The translations under genes were made by a program, and so were the position numbers. From Brevibacillus brevis NBRC 100599 (lineage in GTDB: Bacteria; Bacillota; Bacilli; Brevibacillales; Brevibacillaceae), in the NCBI RefSeq assembly GCF_000010165.1, contig NC_012491.1, positions 5,382,001 to 5,446,000 on the forward strand: 64,000 nt of DNA, given 5' to 3'. Positions 43,243 to 52,343 of this stretch are shown here, in pieces. The notes beneath the pieces were generated by a model that had not been told where the DNA came from, ran no database searches, and worked only from the letters and a program-made list of their open reading frames with translations. Every line of letters begins with the position of its first letter. Position 1 is the stretch's first letter.

Positions 43243-43286
43243 CGAGTAGCGTATCAATGATTGCAATAGCTACCCTTTACCATACA

Positions 43287-45254
43287 TTATTGCCCAAATA
43301 CATTGAGTTCAGCCACACTTGTCCATGGGTTATTGTTTACCTCGCTTAAGGCACGCAGTTTAATATAGCGACCTGTCTTGGCTGCAAAGCTGGTTTCTTT
43401 CAACGTAGTATCATTTGCAAAGGTACCTGTGGCTACAGCTGTTCCCCAATTCACTCCATCACTGCTGATGTAGAACTCATAGTTCTTGATCGTTCCGTTC
43501 ACTTGACCATCTTGTCTGGGCAGGTAACTAAATTTGGAAATGCTATACGTTGCACCCAAGTCAATTTGAATCTCGTGCGGCATTGGAGCTACGGGGCTCC
43601 ATTTCGTGTGCCAAAACGTGCTGTTGTTTCCATCAAAGGCTTTCGGGGCTTCATTGTACAATTCATCGCTGTCTACGTATTTTAGCGTCCAATTCGCTTG
43701 CGGAATCAGACTGGCTCCTCCTGCTGTGACTGCCACATTCATGGCAGAATTACTTGTGCTTGTTGTCGTAATCGTTACTCCCGATTTTTCTCCCGTGTAG
43801 GTGTTACTGTTCGGATTGGTGTCTGGACTAAAGGTAGCAGCATGGTTATTATTCGTGTAATAGAATGGGTCTTGGTATTCACTCACGGATTGCTCTATGT
43901 CAATGAAAGGATGAGGATCATTCGTGTTATTACTCATGGATTCATCAATGTGCCAAACCGCGATGCCTCCAGAAGCTGTTTGCAAGCTAGCATCATATCC
44001 AACTTTTTCGCGATTCTCAACTAAAAAATACGTATTATCCTTTAAAGGAACCTTTAAAACATTATAATTATTCGGGATGGCTTTTAGCGTAAAATTGTTA
44101 GTGGCATTTACTACAGTTGGTGTTACAAATCCTACTTTTACTTTTGACCAGGCATCCATATGAGTGGGTGTCGTTCCAGGTTCCTCCCCTTGGAGATTAT
44201 TCCAGGTTCCATTTGCCATTATACTTAGACCACTTACATGATTATTGGCACCATAGAGATCCGGAAGACCCAAGGAATGACCGAATTCATGAGCAGTGAT
44301 ACCCATCGTTGCCATATGACCAAATTGTTTTTCACCCTGCGTCGTATACATCCCTGATACTGTAACACCATCATGATTTGTGTTGGGAGCATACCACTGA
44401 TGTGCCCAAATATTTGGCACTGCACCACCACTAGCCTCTTCATTACCAGCAAGAACAGTTACAATGTAGAAGCTATCTTTAGAGTCGATGACTTGATCAT
44501 TATTTGTATCAAAACTAGCAAAGTTCACCACAGGATCCGCTTTATCCAGTGCATCTGTTATAACCGTCCTAATGTCTTTTCCCGATGTATCCGGATGAGC
44601 GTAATCTAATCTTACTTTCACAACTCCATCATTGTGCGTACCATATATTTCGGATGCTGGGGTGATCTGTGCTTTTCCATTACTCACTTCATTATAGTAA
44701 TTCTTTACCGACTTTTGATTTGCAGAAAAGAATTTGTTGCTCCAATCGTTATCGTTATAGGCGATATCAACATCTGTAAATCCAATTAACAAAACAAGCA
44801 ATTTTTGGGTTCCTGAAACGGGCGTGATACTTCCGTCAATATTTTTTTCTGGCGATCCCGAAATTTCTTGTTGAAGCTCATTCATGAACTCCTGTTTTTT
44901 ATTTGCTTGAGGGTCGTACTCATTTATCCATTCCATTAAATTTTTCTCATTTACCGCTTCTGAAGGTTTTTCGTCAATTTTATATTTTATCCCCGTCGAT
45001 TGCAGATCATCTGATGTAAGTTCAGCGTAATTCCAATATCCCTCCTGATCTTGTAAAAGGACATCGCCATCCTTTGTGCTCGCCCAATGGAACCATTCAT
45101 CTCCATGCATCACGGCTTGAAACGATTCACCAGACGGTTGCTTCATTTTGACAACTCCATCATATGCGGGTGCAGCAAAAACATCCGTTTGAAAGTACAA
45201 AATACAAATCAATGAAAAAACAGACGTGAACAGGCCTTTAAAACTTCTTTGCAT
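43287..45254 (-). CDS. Secreted M6 metalloprotease with C-terminal discoidin domain
   Basis: 655 residues. Signal peptide about 1-27 (cleavage near VFAA), a propeptide to about 140, the M6 (immune inhibitor A-like) catalytic domain with zinc motif HEFGHSLGLPD, then, after about residue 520, an F5/8 type C (discoidin) domain that usually binds carbohydrate or cell surfaces. It would be exported and cleave extracellular proteins. It has its own terminator region and about 350 nt of upstream spacer. Confidence 0.88.
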   Translation of the reverse strand: MQRSFKGLFTSVFSLICILYFQTDVFAAPAYDGVVKMKQPSGESFQAVMHGDEWFHWASTKDGDVLLQDQEGYWNYAELTSDDLQSTGIKYKIDEKPSEAVNEKNLMEWINEYDPQANKKQEFMNELQQEISGSPEKNIDGSITPVSGTQKLLVLLIGFTDVDIAYNDNDWSNKFFSANQKSVKNYYNEVSNGKAQITPASEIYGTHNDGVVKVRLDYAHPDTSGKDIRTVITDALDKADPVVNFASFDTNNDQVIDSKDSFYIVTVLAGNEEASGGAVPNIWAHQWYAPNTNHDGVTVSGMYTTQGEKQFGHMATMGITAHEFGHSLGLPDLYGANNHVSGLSIMANGTWNNLQGEEPGTTPTHMDAWSKVKVGFVTPTVVNATNNFTLKAIPNNYNVLKVPLKDNTYFLVENREKVGYDASLQTASGGIAVWHIDESMSNNTNDPHPFIDIEQSVSEYQDPFYYTNNNHAATFSPDTNPNSNTYTGEKSGVTITTTSTSNSAMNVAVTAGGASLIPQANWTLKYVDSDELYNEAPKAFDGNNSTFWHTKWSPVAPMPHEIQIDLGATYSISKFSYLPRQDGQVNGTIKNYEFYISSDGVNWGTAVATGTFANDTTLKETSFAAKTGRYIKLRALSEVNNNPWTSVAELNVFGQ

Positions 45255-45556
45255 AAATGTTCCTCCCGATTTAGAAGTTGTTATCCTGTTGGAATGGTAT
45301 CCCCTATAGATTCAGGAAGATCGCCCCCCCTTTCTATGGCAAGCTGAATATTCTGTTGATAAATGCACCAGATTCATACGTAGAATGAATCGACAGATCA
45401 TCTATACAGAACTGCCAGAATGCCCTTACCTACATTATTGGAAATTTTTGGTAACATGTTAACTTTTTCTATAAATCGGGGATTTTTTTATCATTAACTA
45501 ATAAACGCCCCCGTTCGGGACTTTCACCCTAGAGACGACGCCCATGCTAGGTGTAC
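45255..45556. other. Spacer upstream of the M6 peptidase gene
   Basis: About 300 nt with no credible ORF. A GGGAGGA site lies just before the peptidase ATG. The rest is AT-rich with no operator or promoter I can assign with confidence. Confidence 0.4.
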
Positions 45557-45593
45557 TAAAAAAAGCCGATATTGCTGCGAGAGCAAATCGGCT
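45557..45593 (-). terminator. Terminator of the third YcdB/YcdC gene
   Basis: AGCCGAT/ATCGGCT stem with inner TGCT/AGCA pairing and a T7 run on the minus strand. Confidence 0.85.
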
Positions 45594-45603
45594 GTTACGT
45601 CAT

Positions 45604-47304
45604 TTATTGGCGGGACACTTTGACGAGCTTCCCTGTCGAAGCATCGATAAAGCTATAGCCATTCTTCCATTTCTGTTGATAGACTAGTTGCGGTTCGGGA
45701 GCTCTTTGACCATCATACTGCTCCCACACGTAGACCAGCTCCAGGTCAATTTCTTGTTGGATCGTTTCTTTTGCTTCTGCTGCACTTATAATCTTTTTGG
45801 AATCTGGAAGGGTAACGCTAACGCCCGGGTTGAGTGGGTGGAGGTTTAACTCAGTAATCGTACCCGTGGCCTTGTCTATACCCACCATATAAAGCTCGTC
45901 AGACACTTCGATCCCGTTGCGTTTTGCGAGGAAAGTGAATGAATACGCTTTATCCTCTTCCTTATGCAGCTTGTTCTTGTCTACCCACTCCGGAATATCT
46001 TCTTCAGGAGACTCTACGATAAGCGTTAGCTCCGTTAACGCCGGGTCAAGATAAGGTACGAGTGCTGCGATCGCTTTTTTCTTCGCTTCCTCTACACTGA
46101 TTTTCTGCTCTGTTTTTCGTTCGTCTGGGAAATTCAGATCGAAGTCGATGAGCCGATCACTCTGTTCATCTGTAATGAGGCTAACCATCTCAAATGCAGG
46201 CGTACCTTTATTTGAATCGTTGATCCACCGATAGGATTCGATTGTCTGAAGTCCTTCTAAAAGATTGTCCTTGTGATCATCGTATTCAAAGGTCGCACCA
46301 GAAACATCAATACCAAACTGTGTTTTCAGCCATTTCTCTCCTTGTTCGCGGGAGGCTATTTTGATGCTTTTCCCTTCTCCTTTTACATGAACACTCTCCC
46401 CTGCCATTTCTGTTTCTTCCCCTGTGACTTTGCCGGTCAGAGCATCGATCCATCCAATGGTATTCAGTTGATAAATAAGCATCGGTTTCTTTTCTGCCGG
46501 TTTTCCATTTTGAGCATAGGAAATCGGTTGCTCCCATACGTATACCAGGTCCATCTTAAGCTTGTCCTTATAGATTTTGCTTGCTTCCTCAAGTGTTATC
46601 GCTTTTTTCGGATCAGGCCAGTTCACTTTGCTAGGATCGATGAAATGATACGCTTCATAGCGAATAATATGGCCAGCATGATCAACGGATACGGAGATAG
46701 AGTTGTTGGACAGAGGGAGGTCATTGATGAGAGAGTGGTATTTCACAGTGGAGCGAGCCCATTCCAGCTTGTTGCCCTTCCCGTCACCTGATCCTGCTTT
46801 TCCCCTGTTGAGACTTTGTACGGCTTTTAGCTGTTTTGCTTCCGTACCGAATAAGTCCTCGATAAAAGTGGAAGCCTTCTCTCTGGCAAGCTTTTCTTCC
46901 GGATAATCGGCTGAAGCCCATGCTGGATTTTTGATATCCATGAAAAGCAGCCGGCCCGTCTGTGCGTCCAGCTCAAGGCTAACGGATGAGTATGCGTCAT
47001 ACTCTTTTTTTTCATCTGTTTTTGGCCTGTTGGTGAAGTGCAAGCTCCAGATCGGTGACGGATAACCGCGAAAGCTGTCTTCCTCATAATGTTTATCAAT
47101 TAGTCGATACCCTTTCAACTCGGGAATCGCCTCAAATAGCTTGTCCAGAGAATTCTGAACATCTTGGGAATAATCATTTTTTTGAGACGCTGCCTTTTTC
47201 ACATCGCTTGCTGCTTGTACCGTTGGTTGATAGGGAGTCCAAGCAGGTGCAGAGGCAAGTAAGCACGCCGCTATAACCGTCATCATGGATGAATTGAGTT
47301 TCAT
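45604..47304 (-). CDS. Secreted YcdB/YcdC-domain protein, third paralogue
   Basis: 566 residues: signal peptide about 1-31 (cleavage near VQAA), then YcdB/YcdC-type repeats; it contains two similar Glu-Leu-Val-Tyr-Val-Trp-Glu segments (DLVYVWEQ and ELVYVWEQ) about 290 residues apart, showing internal duplication. Related to the proteins at 2.0-5.8 kb but more distant. ATG at 47304 follows GGAGGTG; an extension to 47379 has no site. An ECF-like promoter lies upstream. No function is known. Confidence 0.8.
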   Translation of the reverse strand: MKLNSSMMTVIAACLLASAPAWTPYQPTVQAASDVKKAASQKNDYSQDVQNSLDKLFEAIPELKGYRLIDKHYEEDSFRGYPSPIWSLHFTNRPKTDEKKEYDAYSSVSLELDAQTGRLLFMDIKNPAWASADYPEEKLAREKASTFIEDLFGTEAKQLKAVQSLNRGKAGSGDGKGNKLEWARSTVKYHSLINDLPLSNNSISVSVDHAGHIIRYEAYHFIDPSKVNWPDPKKAITLEEASKIYKDKLKMDLVYVWEQPISYAQNGKPAEKKPMLIYQLNTIGWIDALTGKVTGEETEMAGESVHVKGEGKSIKIASREQGEKWLKTQFGIDVSGATFEYDDHKDNLLEGLQTIESYRWINDSNKGTPAFEMVSLITDEQSDRLIDFDLNFPDERKTEQKISVEEAKKKAIAALVPYLDPALTELTLIVESPEEDIPEWVDKNKLHKEEDKAYSFTFLAKRNGIEVSDELYMVGIDKATGTITELNLHPLNPGVSVTLPDSKKIISAAEAKETIQQEIDLELVYVWEQYDGQRAPEPQLVYQQKWKNGYSFIDASTGKLVKVSRQ

Positions 47305-47366
47305 TGGGCACCTCCAAATTGTATTCAGATTTGCGGATAAGTTCTGTTTGACCTTACCAAGGGTAA

Positions 47367-47393
47367 GACGGAAGGACAATTATTCGCGTCACA
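47367..47393 (-). promoter_or_regulatory. Possible ECF-type promoter of the third YcdB/YcdC gene
   Basis: Minus strand TGTGAC (47393-47388), a 17-nt spacer and CGTC (47370-47367), 62 nt before the ATG. The elements resemble but do not equal the SigX-like promoter at 5830-5855. Confidence 0.35.
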
Positions 47394-47431
47394 TATTATT
47401 CCATTTTTATTATATAATCCCTTATCTCTAT

Positions 47432-47468
47432 TAAAAACACGTCCTCGCGTTAATCGGCGAGGACGTGT
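47432..47468 (-). terminator. Terminator of acoR
   Basis: Perfect 12-bp stem ACACGTCCTCGC/GCGAGGACGTGT with an 8-nt loop and a T5 tail on the minus strand. Confidence 0.88.
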
Positions 47469-47597
47469 AGTCTAAAACTATATTTTCACGGAACAGCCCG
47501 TTCTATCTGACCCCCTGAGAAGCTCGCGTACCTTCATTTCCGTTTTCTTCGTTGGAAAAGAGGAAGACTTATCCTGTGGTACTCCTCTCTGACACCG

Positions 47598-49508
47598 TCA
47601 ACTGCGAGAAGGTTTGGCAGTTTCTTCAAACCGATGTATTCGTTTGTAGAACGTACTTCTGGGGATTCCCAGAAGTTTCGCCGCTTTCGACACATTCCCG
47701 TTTGTCTTTTGCAGCGCCTCGACCATTTGCTGCTGCATGATCTTATCGCGAAACGATAGAGAAGCCCGGTGCTCCTCCGTCCTCTGTTCAGGAAAGCTAA
47801 GGCTGGTAGAGACGCTTTTGCTCAGCTCTGCGCTTTGATGGAGCAAGGAATGCAGCTGATGTAAAAGGTCGTCGCATCTGTTCATAGAGAGAATCCGCAA
47901 TTTATCCAGCACATTCATAAGCTCGCGAATGTTTCCTGGCCAGGTGTAATCCATCAGCGCGGCAAAGAATTCCGGAGGGAACACAGCATCCCAGTCATGC
48001 TTTTCACAGTAATGGTGAACGAGGTGCGGAATGTCTTCTGCCCTCTGCCTGAGTGCCGGAACATGCACGGGATAGACGTACAGACGATAAAAAAGGTCTT
48101 CTCGGAACTTCCCTTCTTTGACCAGTTGGTGGATATTGCGGTGCGTAGCCGCAATCACGCGAAAATCGACGGGTATCTCTTGGCTGCCGCCCAGCGGAGT
48201 TATTTTACGTTCCTGCAAGACACGGAGAAGCGCCACCTGCATGGAGTGCGGGATCTCCCCAATTTCGTCCAAGAAAATAGTTCCTTGGTGGGCAAGTTGG
48301 AATTTCCCCTTCGCTCCGGTTCGCTTCGCCCCGCTGAATGCCCCTTCCACATAACCGAATAGTTCGCTTTCCAGCAGCTCTGTCGGGATCGCGCCGCAAT
48401 TCACCGCAACGTACGGCCCGCTTGCCCACTTGCTGTTCTCATGAATCGAACGGGCGATCACTTCTTTTCCGGTGCCTGTCTCGCCCAGGATAAAGACATT
48501 GATGTCCGCGGAAGCTACCCGCCCAAGCTCTTCCAGCGTCTTTCGAAATGCACGGCTTGTGCCAGCCTCGCCGCGGAACCGAAACGGCTTGGCTGAATCC
48601 TTGTCCTGATAGACGGCCTGCCTTACCTGTTGCTCCCCTGCATTCAAAAGGTAGATACATTTTCCGATGAAACCACCGTGCTCCGCAGAGCAAATCGGCA
48701 CTTCCATCCGATTTCGGTACCCGCGCATGTATATTTCTTCGGTACGCATTCCGCACCAGTTCGGAATGTTCTGACGAATAAGTCTGCTCGCCGCGACGAC
48801 TTTTTGACGAGGGTTGCAAATGATGAGCGGCTGTTCCTTTTCCAGTACTTCCATCGAACCCTGAATCAATTCCATCTCGTCGTGATGAGAACGGAGCTTT
48901 ACTTCTTTCTCCAGCGTATAGGCGGCCTGAGTGACAATCCCCAGCATGTATGGATGCGCCCGGTCAACCGGGCACGAAACGTCGAGGATACCCAGGACCT
49001 CCCCGTCATCGTTGCGTATTGGAGCGGCAGCACAGCTCCAACCATGGGAAGCTATGGAATAGTGCTCCGAGCCGGTTACCATAATCGGCTGCCCCAGCGA
49101 CAGCGCCGTCCCAATTGCATTTGTCCCCATCTCGGCTTCCGTCCAGCGCACGCCCTCTACGAATCGTATTTTTTCGGCTACCTCCCGGACACTTTTGCTT
49201 CCCTTCATCCAGAGCACGTAGCCTTCTGGATCGATTAAAAGCGCAATCATTCCCATCTCGCTCGCGAGTCGATCCATTTTTTCGAGAAAAGGGGCAGCGA
49301 CGTCCATAAGCATAGCATTCTTTTGCTGTTGGTGCCGGAGAGATTCCCCGCTCAGAATGTGCCTTCCCCGATCCAAGTACGGGCTGACTTGGGCGTTCCG
49401 GGAGCGATACCAAGATTCGATGATGGATTGGTGAATCCGTGAAGAATCCAGTACGCCTTCCTGAACGAACTGCTTCCACATCTGCGAACTTAATGCGAAT
49501 TCAAACAA
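47598..49508 (-). CDS. acoR: Sigma-54-dependent activator AcoR
   Basis: 636 residues. An N-terminal sensor part with a GAF domain (about 60-220) is followed by a sigma-54 AAA+ domain (Walker A GETGTGKE, L1 loop GAFSGA instead of the common GAFTGA, Walker B TIFLDEIGEI) and a Fis-type helix-turn-helix at the C terminus (NVSKAAKLLGIPRSTFYKR). It would activate the acoABCL operon from its sigma-54 promoter in response to acetoin. The genes are on the same strand, with acoR after the operon. A strong hairpin separates them. Confidence 0.9.
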   Translation of the reverse strand: MFEFALSSQMWKQFVQEGVLDSSRIHQSIIESWYRSRNAQVSPYLDRGRHILSGESLRHQQQKNAMLMDVAAPFLEKMDRLASEMGMIALLIDPEGYVLWMKGSKSVREVAEKIRFVEGVRWTEAEMGTNAIGTALSLGQPIMVTGSEHYSIASHGWSCAAAPIRNDDGEVLGILDVSCPVDRAHPYMLGIVTQAAYTLEKEVKLRSHHDEMELIQGSMEVLEKEQPLIICNPRQKVVAASRLIRQNIPNWCGMRTEEIYMRGYRNRMEVPICSAEHGGFIGKCIYLLNAGEQQVRQAVYQDKDSAKPFRFRGEAGTSRAFRKTLEELGRVASADINVFILGETGTGKEVIARSIHENSKWASGPYVAVNCGAIPTELLESELFGYVEGAFSGAKRTGAKGKFQLAHQGTIFLDEIGEIPHSMQVALLRVLQERKITPLGGSQEIPVDFRVIAATHRNIHQLVKEGKFREDLFYRLYVYPVHVPALRQRAEDIPHLVHHYCEKHDWDAVFPPEFFAALMDYTWPGNIRELMNVLDKLRILSMNRCDDLLHQLHSLLHQSAELSKSVSTSLSFPEQRTEEHRASLSFRDKIMQQQMVEALQKTNGNVSKAAKLLGIPRSTFYKRIHRFEETAKPSRS

Positions 49509-49569
49509 GATACATTCCCTCCCTCAGTAACTCGCCTGAAGTAACTCCTGCCAGAATGTATGCAAGGTC

Positions 49570-49581
49570 GTCTCCTTTTGT
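49570..49581 (-). promoter_or_regulatory. GTCTCCTTTTGT motif upstream of acoR
   Basis: The same 12-mer occurs 60 to 110 nt upstream of the acoA sigma-54 promoter (54563-54574). Shared position in front of regulator and target suggests a common binding site, possibly for AcoR itself. Confidence 0.4.
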
Positions 49582-49627
49582 CTAAATTCTAATCAATAAT
49601 GGCAGCGTTTACAATGGCCGCAAATCA

Positions 49628-49651
49628 AAATTCCCCCTGGGTTACAGGGGG
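49628..49651 (-). terminator. Terminator of the aco operon
   Basis: CCCCCTG/CAGGGGG stem with a 5-nt loop and a T-rich stretch after it, 21 nt past the acoL stop. Confidence 0.85.
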
Positions 49652-49671
49652 CTTTTGGTTGAGTCGATGCT

Positions 49672-51051
49672 TTAGGCGTGTACGGCATGACCGATGGCAG
49701 ACAGCAGAGCTTCGTGAACAGCTTCTGACAACGTCGGGTGAGCAGAAATGAACGTTTCCATCATATCCGCCGCCATTTCCCCGTGGATCATGACCGTTCC
49801 TTGCCCAATCAACTCCGTCGCCCGCGGGCCTACGATGGACACACCCAGTATTTCGTTGTATTCCGGTTCCGTGATGACCTTCACCTTTCCGATCGCTTCA
49901 CCGAGAATGATTGCCTTGCCATTAACGGAAAACGGGAATTCTCCGATTCTTACGTCTCCGTATTGGGACCTGGCTTGCTTCTCGGTGAGGCCGACACCAG
50001 CGATTTCCGGCGACGTGTAGATGCACCTCGGTACAGCCCGATAATTGGCTTTGGCGTCCAGACCGCATGCATGCAAGGCTGCTACTGTTCCCTCATGAAA
50101 AGCGACATGGGCGAGCTGGATGCCCCCGACAACATCCCCGCATGCGTAAATATGTGGCACGTTCGTTTGCATATGCCCGTTTACGGAAATCCCTTGCTTG
50201 CCGAATGCTACACCCGCCCAATCAAGTTGCAGTTCAGCCGTCCGCGGCATCCTTCCGACAGCAACCAGCATGATCTCTGCTGTGGCTTCCCCGCTACCAT
50301 CCGGATTCTTGAAACGAACGGTTTTCGTCTGCTGGTCGACCGACGTCAATGACGTGGCGGTCAAGATCTTCACCCCGGTTCGTTCCAGCTGATCTCGCAG
50401 AACACCCGCAATATCCGCATCTTCGCCGGGGAGAATCTGATCCGCCATTTCAATCACTGTCACGTCGCACCCCATGCGACTGTATATGCTAGCAAACTCG
50501 CATCCGATAACGCCTCCGCCGATGATCAGCAATGTCTCGGGAATCGCCGAAAGCGACATCGCGTGTCCACTGTGGATGATCCAGCGACCGTCAAACGGCG
50601 CAAACGGTAGCTCCATCGGCTCCGATCCCGAAGCGATGATGATTTTATCGGCTTCAACAATTTCTTCTCCCTGATCCATCTTTACCGCTATTTGGCGTTG
50701 ACTGACAAAACGAGCCTTCCCCGTAAGCACCTTGATTTTGTTTTTTCTCATGAGAAATCCGATTCCCATGACGAGTTGCTCTACGATGTTGTTTTTGTAG
50801 CTCTGCACTCCCGGCCAGTCAATCGATACTTCCTGTTCGGGCACGCGAATGCCGAAGCGGCCGGCATGCTTTATTTTCTCGGCCATCTCGGCGGACTCTA
50901 GGAGCGATTTGGTTGGCATACATCCTTCGTTCAGACAGGTCCCACCCAACACCCGCTGCTCGATCAGGGTGACCTGTTTGCCCTTTTGGGCGGCGACAAT
51001 CGCCGCAACGTAGCCCGCAGGTCCCCCTCCGATCACTGCAATCGTATTCAT
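49672..51051 (-). CDS. acoL: Dihydrolipoyl dehydrogenase (E3) of the acetoin dehydrogenase complex
   Basis: 459 residues. FAD-binding GGGPAGYVAA, the redox-active disulfide in GGTCLNEGCMPTKSL, an NAD-binding GGGVIGCEFAS and the catalytic His-Glu in SAHPTLSEAVHEAL. It reoxidises the lipoyl groups of the E2 and passes electrons to NAD+. Placed last in acoABCL, 13 nt after the E2 gene. Cytosolic. Confidence 0.93.
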   Translation of the reverse strand: MNTIAVIGGGPAGYVAAIVAAQKGKQVTLIEQRVLGGTCLNEGCMPTKSLLESAEMAEKIKHAGRFGIRVPEQEVSIDWPGVQSYKNNIVEQLVMGIGFLMRKNKIKVLTGKARFVSQRQIAVKMDQGEEIVEADKIIIASGSEPMELPFAPFDGRWIIHSGHAMSLSAIPETLLIIGGGVIGCEFASIYSRMGCDVTVIEMADQILPGEDADIAGVLRDQLERTGVKILTATSLTSVDQQTKTVRFKNPDGSGEATAEIMLVAVGRMPRTAELQLDWAGVAFGKQGISVNGHMQTNVPHIYACGDVVGGIQLAHVAFHEGTVAALHACGLDAKANYRAVPRCIYTSPEIAGVGLTEKQARSQYGDVRIGEFPFSVNGKAIILGEAIGKVKVITEPEYNEILGVSIVGPRATELIGQGTVMIHGEMAADMMETFISAHPTLSEAVHEALLSAIGHAVHA

Positions 51052-51064
51052 CCCATCACGTCCT

Positions 51065-52309
51065 TCACAAGAGCATCCGGTACGGCTCTTCCAGGTATTT
51101 TCTCAGCGTGTGCAAAAATTCAGCTGCCGGTGCTCCGTCCAGTACCCGATGGTCGAACGTCAGGCTGAGCGGGAGAATGCTCCGCCGCTGTACTTCCTCA
51201 CCGATGAAGACAGGCGTTTCCTGCACAGCCCCTACGCCGAGAATGCCTGCCTCCGGCGAATTCAGCACTGGCGTAAAGAAATCAATTCCGTATGCCCCAA
51301 GGTTCGTGATGGAGAAGGTAGACCCTTGCATCTCTTCCATGCCAAGCGTCCCTTCCCGCGCCTGTGCAGCCAGCGCTTTGATCCGGCGGGAGAGGTCCAG
51401 CACCGATGTTGATTCTGCGTACCGAACGACTGGAACGACCAGCCCTTGTTCGAGCGCGACGGCTATTCCCAGGTGGACGTGCCCGTACCGATGAATCCGG
51501 TCATCGATATAGGCGCTGTTTACTTGCTTGTGCCTTTGGAGAGCGAGAACCGTCGCCCTCGCGATGAGATCAGTTACGGTCAGCTTGATTTCGTGCTCTT
51601 TTTGAGTGACTTCGTTCATTTTCTTTTGCAAAGCGATCAAATCCGTGACATCGGCCCGTGTGGTGATCGTAAGCTGGGCGCTTTCCTGCAAACTGGCCAT
51701 CATCCGGGAAGCGATCACTTTCCGCATGCCCGTGACAGGCAATTGCTCCGTCGTTTCCTCCACGGCAACAGCAGGTAGCCGATCATCCTCCGCTGCTACA
51801 GCCTGCTTCGCCTCCCGTTCAGCAATCGCCTTTTCTACGTCTTCCTTTGTGATCCTGCCCACCGGTCCCGTGCCGATGAGAGATTCGACGGGGAGACCGG
51901 CCGCCTCGGCCAACTTGCGCGCGACCGGGGAAATTTTCACTTCTTTCGCACTCGTCGGACTTGCCGCAATCGTGGCCGACTCCGTCATAGCCACGGGCTC
52001 CTCCAGATTTTTCTCGAGAGCAGCCGTCTGGAACGTCGCCGTTGCGGCCGTTTCCTCCGCGATTTGCTCGTTTGGATGACCGATATATCCAATGACCGTT
52101 CCAGGTGGCACACCCTCCCATTCCGAAACAGTGATTTTCAACAAAACACCGTTCGCCGGTGCTTCCAGGTCCGCTTCGATTTTTTCCGAGCTGATGCTAG
52201 CGATCACTTCTCCTTTGGATACCAGATCGCCGGCTTGTTTGTTCCAACGGGAAACCGTTCCCTCTTTCATCGCCATTCCCATCTTCGGCATGAGCACCTC
52301 GACTGCCAT
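51065..52309 (-). CDS. acoC: Dihydrolipoamide acetyltransferase (E2) of the acetoin dehydrogenase complex
   Basis: 414 residues. The lipoyl domain is residues 1-80 (modified Lys in SSEKIEADLEAP). A peripheral-subunit binding domain lies near 130-170 (SPVARKLAEAAGLPVESL), and the catalytic domain has the active-site FDHRVLDGAPAAEF. It transfers the acetyl group from acetoin cleavage to CoA. It follows the E1 beta gene by 35 nt. Confidence 0.93.
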   Translation of the reverse strand: MAVEVLMPKMGMAMKEGTVSRWNKQAGDLVSKGEVIASISSEKIEADLEAPANGVLLKITVSEWEGVPPGTVIGYIGHPNEQIAEETAATATFQTAALEKNLEEPVAMTESATIAASPTSAKEVKISPVARKLAEAAGLPVESLIGTGPVGRITKEDVEKAIAEREAKQAVAAEDDRLPAVAVEETTEQLPVTGMRKVIASRMMASLQESAQLTITTRADVTDLIALQKKMNEVTQKEHEIKLTVTDLIARATVLALQRHKQVNSAYIDDRIHRYGHVHLGIAVALEQGLVVPVVRYAESTSVLDLSRRIKALAAQAREGTLGMEEMQGSTFSITNLGAYGIDFFTPVLNSPEAGILGVGAVQETPVFIGEEVQRRSILPLSLTFDHRVLDGAPAAEFLHTLRKYLEEPYRMLL

Positions 52310-52343
52310 CGGTTTTCCCTCCGTTTTCTTCTTTCTTTCTGAA

